A DNA stretch of 25,524 bases from a virus, in IMG/VR virus record IMGVR_UViG_3300037882_000755, positions 1 to 25,524 of that record; one strand, 5' to 3'. Positions 14,319-21,048 of this stretch are shown one piece after another; within the stretch, counting starts at the first letter, position 1, and the number at the start of each line of letters is the position of its first letter. The notes below the pieces were generated by a model. The model saw only the letters and a program-made list of their open reading frames with translations. It had not been told where the DNA came from and searched no databases. Made by a program: the position numbers and the translations under genes.

Positions 14319-14914
14319 TGCTTTGCCTCCTGTTTGGTGGTCATCGCCCATCCCATGCGCTTTGCATGAGCCTTGGCGGCAAGCATGGCGTCGGCCTGTT
14401 CTTCGCGGCCCACGCGCTTCCCAATGTGCTTGATCGCGTCAGCCAAAGTCATCCAACGGCACCCGCCGCCAATGAACGCCACACCATCAACGCAAGCGAG
14501 CGTAAGGCGATAGCCGTCGGCATAGCCAAGGTCGCGGACAACAGAGCAATCCGCCCATTCGCCGATGAACGCCCCTTCGCCGATGCGCGCCCCTTCGCCG
14601 ATGAACGCCCCTTCGCAGATGCTCGCCCCTTCGCCGATGCTCGCCCCTTTGCAGATGAACGCCCCTTTGCAGATGCGCGCCCCTTTGCCGATGCTCGCCC
14701 ATTCGCCGATGAACGCCCCTTCGCCGATGAACGCCCCTTCGCCGATGCGCGCCCCTTCGCCGATGAACGCCCCTTCGCCGATGCGCGCCCCTTCGCCGAT
14801 GGACGCGCGCACGAGTTCGGGGATTGGGAAACCCAGCTTCTCGAAGTGGGGGCGGGCCAAAGTGATAAATCCGTTCAGCCATTCTTCGCGCGTCTTGGTC
14901 AGGGTCATGGTCAT
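14315..14914 (-). CDS. Hexapeptide-repeat (left-handed beta-helix-like) protein
   Basis: 199 residues (ATG 14914; the ATG at 14908 has better spacing from GGAG). The N-terminus EEWLNGFITLARPHFEKLGFPIPELV is followed by 14 hexapeptides of form IGEGA-[FRS] (about residues 39-122), matching the left-handed beta-helix consensus used by hexapeptide acyltransferases, but with no catalytic His loop visible. The C-terminal domain (SVVRDLGYADGYRLTLACVDGVAFIGGGCRWMTLADAIKHIG region, here split by repeats) resembles a phage domain that recurs after pentapeptide- or hexapeptide-type repeats. It overlaps the octapeptide gene by 4 nt and shares its Lys/Gln-rich ending. The function is unknown; a DNA-mimic or binding rod is one possibility. 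Confidence 0.75.
   Translation of the reverse strand: MTMTLTKTREEWLNGFITLARPHFEKLGFPIPELVRASIGEGARIGEGAFIGEGARIGEGAFIGEGAFIGEWASIGKGARICKGAFICKGASIGEGASICEGAFIGEGARIGEGAFIGEWADCSVVRDLGYADGYRLTLACVDGVAFIGGGCRWMTLADAIKHIGKRVGREEQADAMLAAKAHAKRMGWAMTTKQEAKQ
14549..14800. repeat. 14 x 18-bp in-frame tandem repeat
   Basis: Fourteen contiguous 18-bp units from 14549 to 14800 encode hexapeptides IGEGAR/F/S, with variants IGEWAS, IGKGAR, ICKGAF, ICEGAF and IGEWAD. Differences between copies are nearly all single non-synonymous changes at the sixth codon or at the G/E positions, so the copies are recent. Confidence 0.95.
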
Positions 14915-14931
14915 GGTCTCCGGGGTGGGGG

Positions 14932-15129
14932 TTACGGGTTGCGCCCGTGCATGATACGGGCTTCGCGTTCTGCGTTGAGGCGGTCAGCTTCGGACTGGGC
15001 TTCGGTTTCGGTAGCGGCCAACATCACCGCAGAACAATCCTTGTCGTCGCGCACCATCCACGGCTTGTCTGGTAGCCAACCTCTCGAGTATTTTCTGGGG
15101 GCTGTGCTGTATCTGGGTTTAAGCGCCAC
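14932..15129 (-). CDS. Hypothetical protein, 65 aa, GTG start
   Basis: 65 residues beginning at GTG 15129, preceded by CAGGAGACAAACCC, a good ribosome binding site. The Lys/Arg/Pro-rich N-terminus (KPRYSTAPRKYSRGWLPDKPW) leads into a single helix rich in Ala and Glu (ATETEAQSEADRLNAEREARI, about residues 39-59). No family is recognised. It overlaps the 45-aa gene upstream by 11 nt and is separated by 17 nt from the hexapeptide gene. Confidence 0.6.
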   Translation of the reverse strand: MALKPRYSTAPRKYSRGWLPDKPWMVRDDKDCSAVMLAATETEAQSEADRLNAEREARIMHGRNP

Positions 15130-15256
15130 GGGTTTGTCTCCTGCTGGGTTGGGCTACTGGGCGAGCACATTCGCGGATCACGTCGTTAAATGACCAGCTT
15201 TCCGGTGCGTCCTGCTGCCAGAACTTGCTGACGAGGAACAACTCGTCGCCGACCAT
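15119..15256 (-). CDS. Small hypothetical protein, 45 aa
   Basis: 45 codons from ATG 15256, which shares its first base with the stop of the preceding frame (TGATG). The first 27 residues look protein-like (GDELFLVSKFWQQDAPESW, then NDVIRE), while the last 15 are basic and Pro/Arg-rich and overlap the next gene. No independent ribosome binding site is obvious, so translation probably depends on coupling. No family is recognised. Confidence 0.5.
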   Translation of the reverse strand: MVGDELFLVSKFWQQDAPESWSFNDVIRECARPVAQPSRRQTRGA

Positions 15257-15381
15257 CAACTGGCGTTAGTCCTTTTTGCCGTTGCACCCACAGCCGAAAC
15301 CGTCGTGGCCGTTGGCGATGATATATATTGCGCGCGTTCGCGGGACAGAGGGCGGAGTTCTTCAAAAATCTTGCGGTCCAT
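15256..15381 (-). CDS. First gene of early operon, possibly frameshifted
   Basis: ATG 15381 has CCGGAGACAAGAC upstream and lies about 50 nt after the predicted promoter. As written the frame gives 41 residues: a convincing start (MDRKIFEELRPLSRERAQYI) followed by a Ser/Thr/Ala-rich low-quality end. In another frame the DNA encodes IIANGHDGFGCGCNGKKD ending at 15266, which reads like a natural C-terminus with a CGC motif. Removing one AT from the (AT)4 run at 15321-15328 joins the two parts. The annotated form may be a slippage artefact, a real mutation or programmed slippage. Confidence 0.5.
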   Translation of the reverse strand: MDRKIFEELRPLSRERAQYISSPTATTVSAVGATAKRTNAS

Positions 15382-15429
15382 GTCTTGTCTCCGGGTCATC
15401 GTCAGCGCCTGTCGCTTCCGATGACCCAG

Positions 15430-15458
15430 AATATGAACTAATCGGTTAGTGGTGTCAA
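15430..15458 (-). promoter_or_regulatory. Early leftward promoter with palindromic operator
   Basis: On the minus strand TTGACA (15458-15453) and CATATT (15435-15430) are 17 nt apart, a good sigma-70 promoter that would start about 40-45 nt before the ATG at 15381. The spacer contains the palindrome ACTAA-TCGG-TTAGT (15437-15450), a natural operator site for the Cro-like protein. Confidence 0.7.
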
Positions 15459-15472
15459 CTGGGAAAATGCAC

Positions 15473-16240
15473 CTAATCGAACAGCGGGGAAGAGACAGGG
15501 TGCAGCGCGTCGCGCAGCGTTTCGATGTCGGCCCCGCGTAGATCGGGGTTCAGGCCCAAAACCAGCTTGTCCTGCAACTCTATCAGGTCGAGGATCGTCG
15601 AACCCGGTGGGGGAGTGCCGAGCACGGCCACCACGGCCTCGGGCCAGCCCTGCGCCTTCACGAGCCGGTTGCGGGCGTCGGAGATGATGGGCCGCGCGCT
15701 CTGCGCGACCACGTCGTCGTCGATTGGCGTGTCGAGCAGCGCGCCACCAGTCAGGGCGTCGAGTATCTGCTTTTTAGAGAAGAGCAGCGAGCGCCGGATT
15801 TGTTCCATCTCGGTGGCGTACGACGCCTCAACCCCAATGCTGGGGCTGTCTTCGCGCATCGCGCGACGCCGTTCGATTTCCTTCTGTAGCCGCAGCACCT
15901 CAGAGACCGAGGCCGTGGACGGCGCGATGGGGTCGTCGAGGTACAGGTTGGCCGCGCGGAAGTCGGCAACGGTCAGTGGATCGCTCTTCTCGGCGAAACG
16001 CACATGGGTTCCATCGGCTGGCCAGTGGCCTGTGTGGAGATACCACGCGACGTGATGCGCCGGGAACTGCCGATAGTCGCCACCGTACACGACGGCGCTT
16101 TTCAACCCGGGGTGGAACGTGACAGCGGATTTTCCCGGATGCGAGCGGCGTGTGATCGCTCCCGTATCGGGGTCGTACGCCAATCGGGATGCCATCGTCT
16201 CTAGCTGCCGCGCTGTCGGCATTTTGCGGGGTCGGGCCAT
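15473..16240 (-). CDS. HNH-like endonuclease-family protein with LFD tail
   Basis: 255 residues. The N-terminal ~100 residues follow the HNH_3/AP2-type homing nuclease layout: LAYDPDTGAITRR, a short beta region, YRQFPAHHVAWYLHTGHWP (about 56-74), then a degenerate GTHVRFAEKSDPLTVADFRAANLYL where typical members have DH-x-N-G-x3-DNR-x2-NLR. The usual DHxNG is not intact, so catalytic activity is uncertain. The remaining 150 residues are helical and unrecognised and end VSSPLFD. ATG 16240 has GGAG upstream. It is transcribed away from the terminase across the 320-bp control region. HNH proteins next to terminases often act in packaging, so it may be a terminase accessory rather than a homing enzyme. 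Confidence 0.68.
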   Translation of the reverse strand: MARPRKMPTARQLETMASRLAYDPDTGAITRRSHPGKSAVTFHPGLKSAVVYGGDYRQFPAHHVAWYLHTGHWPADGTHVRFAEKSDPLTVADFRAANLYLDDPIAPSTASVSEVLRLQKEIERRRAMREDSPSIGVEASYATEMEQIRRSLLFSKKQILDALTGGALLDTPIDDDVVAQSARPIISDARNRLVKAQGWPEAVVAVLGTPPPGSTILDLIELQDKLVLGLNPDLRGADIETLRDALHPVSSPLFD

Positions 16241-16559
16241 ACATTAAACTCCAAACTAAAAGAGAATACATTACACTCGTTTCGTGGAAGGTCCACGATC
16301 TCATTACATACAGGTCACTTTTACCCCCTGTCAACACTGTACGTGATAATATGTTCTCGCGTTTCCCCAAAAATCGCGTTAGTAAATAGGTTGGTATGTA
16401 TATGTTACGGTTGAGGTCTCTGGCGACAAGTGTATGGTACGATGTTTTGGTTTTTAGTTTATGTTCCGAAAGCCCGAAAGCCGCGCCGAGAGGCCAGACC
16501 GGTTTTGCGGCGCAGCCTGCTCTTGATCGGCAGCGCGATAGCGGGTATCTGGATGTGGT
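16241..16559. promoter_or_regulatory. Divergent intergenic control region
   Basis: This 319-bp region has no gene and is distinctly more AT-rich than its surroundings. It contains a CGTGGA-AGG-TCCACG palindrome (16283-16297), a leftward promoter candidate (16305-16334), a TCGCG-TTAGT operator-like motif (16374-16383) and, for the rightward terminase operon, a weak TTGAGG-N16-TATGGT candidate (16411-16438). No strong ribosome binding site precedes the terminase ATG. Confidence 0.6.
16305..16334 (-). promoter_or_regulatory. Candidate promoter for the HNH-like gene
   Basis: On the minus strand TTGACA (16334-16329) is followed after 18 nt by TATGTA (16310-16305). The -35 is perfect and the -10 is half-matching. 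The CGTGGA-AGG-TCCACG palindrome lies just downstream, where a repressor could act. It would transcribe the gene starting at 16240. Confidence 0.45.
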
Positions 16560-17054
16560 ATGGGTACCCCCGAAGTTCCTTTTGACGAAGATATCGCAGA
16601 CGACATCCTTGGGTGTCTCGCTGCCGGTATGCCGTTGACGAAGTGGCACAAGTCGCGCTTCGGTATCGTGTCACTGATGACGGTTTATCGTTGGCTTCGG
16701 ATCAACCCGGATTTCGCAGAGGCATATGCCAGAGCGCGGGAGGATCAAGCCGACACTTACGCGGAGCAGGTCGTCGGGATTGCTGATGATCTCTACGACA
16801 CCGGCAAAACCGTTTTCGATGCTCGCGTGGCCGAGGCCAGAATAAACTCGCGCAAGTGGGCAGCAGAAAATCTCAAGCCGCGCACCTACGGTAAACGTGT
16901 AGACGTGACATCGCTCAACGATCACACACTATCCAAGACACCGGACGAAGCCCGAGCGATACGCGCAGCCGCGATCCTCAAAATCGTGCAGGACCGCACG
17001 GCGCTGACCTCTGAAGACGCCGAGATCGTCCGCGCGTCGCCACTGTTCGACTGA
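16560..17054 (+). CDS. terS: Small terminase subunit, Sf6 gp1-like
   Basis: 164-residue DNA-recognition subunit of the packaging motor. The N-terminus follows the Sf6-type pattern: DEDIADDILGCLAAGMPL, an HTH in KSRFGIVSLMTVYRWLR (about 33-49), NPDFAEAYARAREDQADTYAEQVVGIADD (about 51-79), and ARINSRKWAAENLKPRTYGKRVDV (about 93-116), which matches the RxDxRKWxxxxxxPxxYG oligomerisation segment of that family. The protein ends RASPLFD, the tail also seen on DUF2815, DUF2800 and the HNH-like protein. The ATG at 16560 has only a weak GGA upstream. The stop overlaps the large terminase start (TGATG). Confidence 0.88.
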   Translation: MGTPEVPFDEDIADDILGCLAAGMPLTKWHKSRFGIVSLMTVYRWLRINPDFAEAYARAREDQADTYAEQVVGIADDLYDTGKTVFDARVAEARINSRKWAAENLKPRTYGKRVDVTSLNDHTLSKTPDEARAIRAAAILKIVQDRTALTSEDAEIVRASPLFD

Positions 17055-18712
17055 TGGACCCGGCAGAGATCACGCGGCTGCGTCAAGCGATGAAGCCGTC
17101 CGAGCGGCTGGAGTTCGACGCGTTGGTTGACGGCGTAGAGCCGATCTTCAAACCCAACCCCGGCCCGCAGACCGAGGCGTTCGACAGCGAGGCCGACATC
17201 GTCGGCTTTGGTGGCGCGGCAGGCGGCGGCAAAAGCTATCTGGCGTCGGGCATCGCGGTGACGCAGGGACTGCGCTCGCTCGTCATCCGGCAGGAGAAGG
17301 TGAGCACGCGAAAGTTCGTGCAGGAAATATCTGGCATCCTCGGTTCGCGCGACGGATATAGCAGCCAGACATCGTCATGGGCGTTCGACAACGGTGATGG
17401 CATCCGGCGCGTGGTCGAGTTCGCGGGGCTCGAAAACGAGGGGGACGAGGAAAAGCAACAGGGCGTCGATTACGACCGCAAGTTGTACGACGAGGTCACC
17501 CAGATGCGTGAGGCGCAGGTGAGGTACACGATGGGGTGGGTACGATCTGCCGATCCCAACCAGAAGTGCCAAGTGCTGATGGCGTTCAACCCGCCAACGT
17601 CACCTGAGGGCCGCTGGGTCGTCAAGTTCTTCGCACCTTGGCTGGACCCGAAACACGCGAACCCCGCCAAGTTCGGCGAACTGCGTTGGTTCGCCACCAT
17701 CGGCGACAACCCCGATTACGAGTTGCCGGTCGAGCGCAAGGGCGCGCAGTTCGTGGTCGTGGCCGGGAAACCAGTGTACAATTTCGATCCTGCCGACTAT
17801 ACTGCCGAGCAGATCGTCACCCCGAAATCGCGCACGTTCATCCAGAGCCGGGTCACCGACAATCCCTATTACGTCAAGTCGGGCTATATCGCCCAGCTTC
17901 AGGCGCTCCCCGAGCCGCTGCGCTCCCAGATGCTACGAGGTGACTTCATGGCAGGCACAGATGACCACCGTAACCAAGTCATCCCGACTGCGTGGGTCGA
18001 AGCGGCGATGGATCGCTGGAGCAACCGCGATGCGCGCGGTGAGATGACGAGCATGGGCGTGGACGCAGCGCGCGGCGGTAACATGGGCAGCACGTTGGGC
18101 GCGACAGGCAAGGACAAGATGGTCATTGCTCGCCGCCACGGGAAATGGTTCGCACCACTCATCCGCATCAAGGGCGTGGACGTGAACTCGGGATCGCTGG
18201 CGGCGGCTCAGGTCATCCGATACCGGAAAGACAACGCGCCAGTTCACCTCGACGTGGTAGGCATCGGCACCAGCCCTTACGATTTTCTGTGTGAAGCTGC
18301 CGTCCATGTCGAGCCGGTCAACGGCGCGGCGTCGGCTGGCGAAGAGACAGCAGCGCGCGGTTTGCTTAGGTTCGTCAACCTGCGCGCGAAGCTGATCTGG
18401 CGCTTGCGCGAAGCCCTCGACCCGGAGAACCCGGACCCGATCTATCTGCCGGATGACACCAAGCTGCTGGCCGACCTCACCGCGCCCTTGTTCTGGGTGA
18501 CAAAAGGTGGCATTAAGGTTGAAAGCAAGGACGAGATCGCTAAGCGCCTGATGCGGTCAACCGATGACGGCGACGCAGTGATGTACGCCAACATCGAGAC
18601 CCCCAAGCGCCGGGTTCTGGTTGGTGGTCTCGCGATGACGCGTGAGCAGTTGCTGGCGAACAGTGCGACTAAGTCGTATGACGATAGCCGCATGGACGAA
18701 TTGAAGGGTTAA
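17054..18712 (+). CDS. terL: Large terminase subunit
   Basis: 552-residue packaging ATPase/nuclease. Walker A is GGAAGGGKS (residues 53-61), Walker B is KLYDE (143-147), and the C-motif-like LMAFNPP follows at 175-181. The C-terminal RNase-H-like nuclease shows D337 in MGVDAARGGN, D400 in VHLDVVGIG and acidic residues near D505/D507 in TDDGDAV, the expected triad. Length is typical for podovirus terminases. The protein cuts concatemers and translocates DNA into the procapsid with TerS and the portal. It is the second gene of the rightward operon and is coupled to TerS. Confidence 0.96.
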   Translation: MDPAEITRLRQAMKPSERLEFDALVDGVEPIFKPNPGPQTEAFDSEADIVGFGGAAGGGKSYLASGIAVTQGLRSLVIRQEKVSTRKFVQEISGILGSRDGYSSQTSSWAFDNGDGIRRVVEFAGLENEGDEEKQQGVDYDRKLYDEVTQMREAQVRYTMGWVRSADPNQKCQVLMAFNPPTSPEGRWVVKFFAPWLDPKHANPAKFGELRWFATIGDNPDYELPVERKGAQFVVVAGKPVYNFDPADYTAEQIVTPKSRTFIQSRVTDNPYYVKSGYIAQLQALPEPLRSQMLRGDFMAGTDDHRNQVIPTAWVEAAMDRWSNRDARGEMTSMGVDAARGGNMGSTLGATGKDKMVIARRHGKWFAPLIRIKGVDVNSGSLAAAQVIRYRKDNAPVHLDVVGIGTSPYDFLCEAAVHVEPVNGAASAGEETAARGLLRFVNLRAKLIWRLREALDPENPDPIYLPDDTKLLADLTAPLFWVTKGGIKVESKDEIAKRLMRSTDDGDAVMYANIETPKRRVLVGGLAMTREQLLANSATKSYDDSRMDELKG

Positions 18713-18717
18713 CGCAC

Positions 18718-18909
18718 ATGTGTGTTCCAAAACCGAAGGTGCCCCAAGTCGAAAAGGTGCCAGTGCGCCAAGCCAGTCGCTTGCCCGATAACGGCGATGC
18801 CACGGTCGCAGCCTCGGCTCGCGCGCGTCGCCGCCTGTCCCCATCGGCTATGGTCTTCGCTGGACCGCAGGGCATGAACGCGCCCCCGGTCTCGAAATTG
18901 GGGGTTTGA
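18718..18909 (+). CDS. T7 gp6.7-like small virion protein
   Basis: 63 residues starting ATG 18718, preceded by GAAGGG. The MCVPKPKVPQVEKVPVRQ opening followed by an Arg-rich, disordered, Gly/Ala-containing stretch (ARARRRLSPSAMVFAGPQG) matches the recalled pattern of small T7-like virion proteins that begin MC-x-PK-x-K and are ejected with the DNA. Members usually lie among head genes, and this one sits between terminase and portal. Its stop overlaps the portal start region. The function is not proven here. Confidence 0.62.
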   Translation: MCVPKPKVPQVEKVPVRQASRLPDNGDATVAASARARRRLSPSAMVFAGPQGMNAPPVSKLGV

Positions 18910-20606
18910 CGTTGGCTGACAAAACCATCCGGGAACTGTGCGAGGACCGTCTCGGGTCCATGAAGCCGCTGCGCAAGACGTTTGAGGCTGACTGGGAAGA
19001 GATCAACCGCTACGCGTCGTCGAGTCGCGCTCAGTTTCTGGGCGACAGCAAGACGCGCATGAACAAGCGGCGCTCGAACCAAAGCAGCAAGGACAGCTAC
19101 GGTCGCCGCGCTGCGCGCACGCTCGCGTACGGTATGCAGTCCGGGTTGTCGCCATCGTCGATGCCGTGGTTCAAGCTAAAGGCGACCGATGACGACCTGA
19201 ACAATTTCCAACAGGTCAAAGAGTGGTTGGCCGAGGTCGAGCGCCTGATCTACGAGTTCTTCGCAGACATCGGCATTTACGATACGTTCAAGCTGAACTA
19301 CCGCGATCTGGGCAACTATGGCGTCTCGGTGGGCTTCCTGCTTGAGCACGAAGAATACGGCGGCGCGGCTCACCATCTCGACATCGGGAACTATTGGATC
19401 GCTGAGGACGACGCCGGTCGCACGGATACGTGCTATCGCGATGTCTTCCTAACGGTCGGCCAGATGGTCCGCATGTTCCCGTGGGCTAGCTTGTCACCTG
19501 CTGTGCGCAAGTGTTGGGAGAAAGGCCAAGTCCAAACCATCGTGCCAACGATCCACGCGGTCGAGCGCAACCTCCAGCGCGACCCGTCGAAGTTGGACAT
19601 TGGCAACAAGATGTATCGTTCGGTCTGGTGGGAGCAGGGCAACACCGACAAGGCACAGCTTTTACGGCAGTCGGGGTACGACAGCAAACCGTTCTGGGGT
19701 CCGCGCTGGGAAACGACTGGGCATGACGTGTACTCGGACGCCAGCCCCGGCTTCGACGCGCTGCCCGATTTGCGGGAAATGCAGCTTTCGGCCCGCCGTC
19801 GCGGGTACGCGAAGGACATGATGAACCGCCCGCCGATGAAAGCGCCGACGGGGTTGGCGGCAACGATGCTGCGTTTCGATCCCGGCAGTATCAATTTCGC
19901 GGCAGCGACTGATCTGTCTGGGCTTGAGCCTATCTTTTCACCTCAGTTCCAGACGCTTCAGGCGATCCGCGAAGACCATCTCGAAATCCGGCGCGATGTC
20001 GCCGAGTGCTATTACGTCGATCTGTTCCGCGCCATCTCGGAGCGTGAGGGCGTGCAACCGCTCAACGATCTGGAAACCAGTCTGCGAAACGACGAGAAGT
20101 ACACCCAGCTTGGGCCGGTTGTGGACCGCGTCAACGTCGAGATGCTGGAGGTCGCAGTTGACCGCGCGTACAATGTCCTCGACAATCTGGGCCGCATCCC
20201 GCCTGCGCCGCCAGACATCCAAGGCAAGCCGCTCGTGGTTGATTTCGTGTCGATGCTGGCACAGGCCCAGCGCGCCAGCCAGAACAGCGCTATCGAACGC
20301 ATCGCCCGGTATGTCGGCTTCATCGGTGGGATGTTCCCGGAAGCCGTCATCAAGTTCGACGCCGAGCAGTCCATCGACGCGTTCGCTGAAGGCATCGGTG
20401 CTCCGCCTAAGATTATCCGTTCCGACCAGATTATCGAGCGGATGCGCGAAGAGCAGGCGCAACAGGCACAGATGGAGCAGATGGCGGCTATGGCCCCCGC
20501 GATGCGCGATGGCGCGCAGGCGGCTGAACTGCTATCGCGCACCAACGTAACCCCCGACCAGAACGCGCTACAGGTTCTATCGGCGGTCGCCCCCGCTGTA
20601 GTGTAA
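18906..20606 (+). CDS. Portal (head-tail connector) protein, T7-like
   Basis: 566-residue dodecameric portal of the T7 head-tail connector family, forming the vertex for DNA entry and tail attachment. Recognisable stretches: an N-terminal SMKPLRKTFEADWEEINRYASS (18-39), ARTLAYGMQSGLSPSSMPWFKL (70-91), a NYRDLGNYG segment (about 130-138), the C-terminal MMNRPPMKAP and EPIFSPQFQTLQAIREDHLEIRRDV, and the EDHLEIR helix. It ends in a Gln/Met-rich coil. The start is a TTG: 18906 overlaps the previous stop, while TTG 18912 follows a GGGGG site and may be the true start. TerS, TerL and the gp6.7-like gene precede it. Confidence 0.93.
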   Translation: MTLADKTIRELCEDRLGSMKPLRKTFEADWEEINRYASSSRAQFLGDSKTRMNKRRSNQSSKDSYGRRAARTLAYGMQSGLSPSSMPWFKLKATDDDLNNFQQVKEWLAEVERLIYEFFADIGIYDTFKLNYRDLGNYGVSVGFLLEHEEYGGAAHHLDIGNYWIAEDDAGRTDTCYRDVFLTVGQMVRMFPWASLSPAVRKCWEKGQVQTIVPTIHAVERNLQRDPSKLDIGNKMYRSVWWEQGNTDKAQLLRQSGYDSKPFWGPRWETTGHDVYSDASPGFDALPDLREMQLSARRRGYAKDMMNRPPMKAPTGLAATMLRFDPGSINFAAATDLSGLEPIFSPQFQTLQAIREDHLEIRRDVAECYYVDLFRAISEREGVQPLNDLETSLRNDEKYTQLGPVVDRVNVEMLEVAVDRAYNVLDNLGRIPPAPPDIQGKPLVVDFVSMLAQAQRASQNSAIERIARYVGFIGGMFPEAVIKFDAEQSIDAFAEGIGAPPKIIRSDQIIERMREEQAQQAQMEQMAAMAPAMRDGAQAAELLSRTNVTPDQNALQVLSAVAPAVV

Positions 20607-20618
20607 ACGGAGACTGAA

Positions 20619-20858
20619 ATGGCTGACGCAATCCACCCCGCCCCTGCCGAGTTCTCGCCAGAGCAACTGACGACCGACCCGATCCTGCGGTATTTCCACT
20701 ACTCGCACCTGCCGCCTGTGCTTCAGGGCGCGAGCAAGCCGTTCTGCGATCTCGCCCGGCACATCGTCGAGACGCTGCCGCGCAACCCGGAACGCACTGT
20801 CGCGCTGCGCAAGCTGCTCGAAGCCAAGGACGCGGGCGTTCGTGCCAACGTCAACTGA
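20619..20858 (+). CDS. Acb2/Tad1-hairpin-like small protein, candidate anti-defence sponge
   Basis: 79 residues from ATG 20619 (AACGGAGACTGAA upstream). Residues 25-78 follow the layout of the Acb2/Tad1 hairpin domain: an aromatic F-x-Y-x-H-x-P-like segment (RYFHYSHLPP), a first helix with conserved K40 and a LARHIV core, a P-x-N-P-ERT-x-AL turn (54-62), then a second helix LRKLLEAKDAGVRANV in which typical members have L-x2-L-EEA-x-WANA. Members of that family bind cyclic di- and trinucleotides and block CBASS or Thoeris signalling. The family call is from motif recall; the key WANA aromatic is replaced here. It lies between portal and scaffold in the structural operon. Confidence 0.6.
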   Translation: MADAIHPAPAEFSPEQLTTDPILRYFHYSHLPPVLQGASKPFCDLARHIVETLPRNPERTVALRKLLEAKDAGVRANVN

Positions 20859-20871
20859 ACGGAGACCCCAG

Positions 20872-21048
20872 ATGGAAGACGGACAAGAACACAATTTTGC
20901 CGAAAAGGAGGAAGAGGCCCTTCTGTTTGCCCTCGAAGCTGGCATCAAGTCCCTCGTGGCGGATGCGTACGCGGCGGGCTTGCCGCTTGGCCCGACACGC
21001 GAAGCGGTGATCCGCGCGTACGACGACGCGGCTGCGGAACTGATATGA
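20872..21048 (+). CDS. Small acidic hypothetical protein, 58 aa
   Basis: 58 residues from ATG 20872, preceded by AACGGAGACCCCAG. It is a single helical protein: an acidic HNFAEKEEEALLFALEAGIK segment (about 7-26) and SLVADAYAAGLPLGPTREAVIRAYDDAAAELI. Small genes of this kind commonly lie between portal and scaffold in podoviruses of this group; the function is unknown. It overlaps the Bbp19-like gene (ATGA). Confidence 0.72.
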   Translation: MEDGQEHNFAEKEEEALLFALEAGIKSLVADAYAAGLPLGPTREAVIRAYDDAAAELI

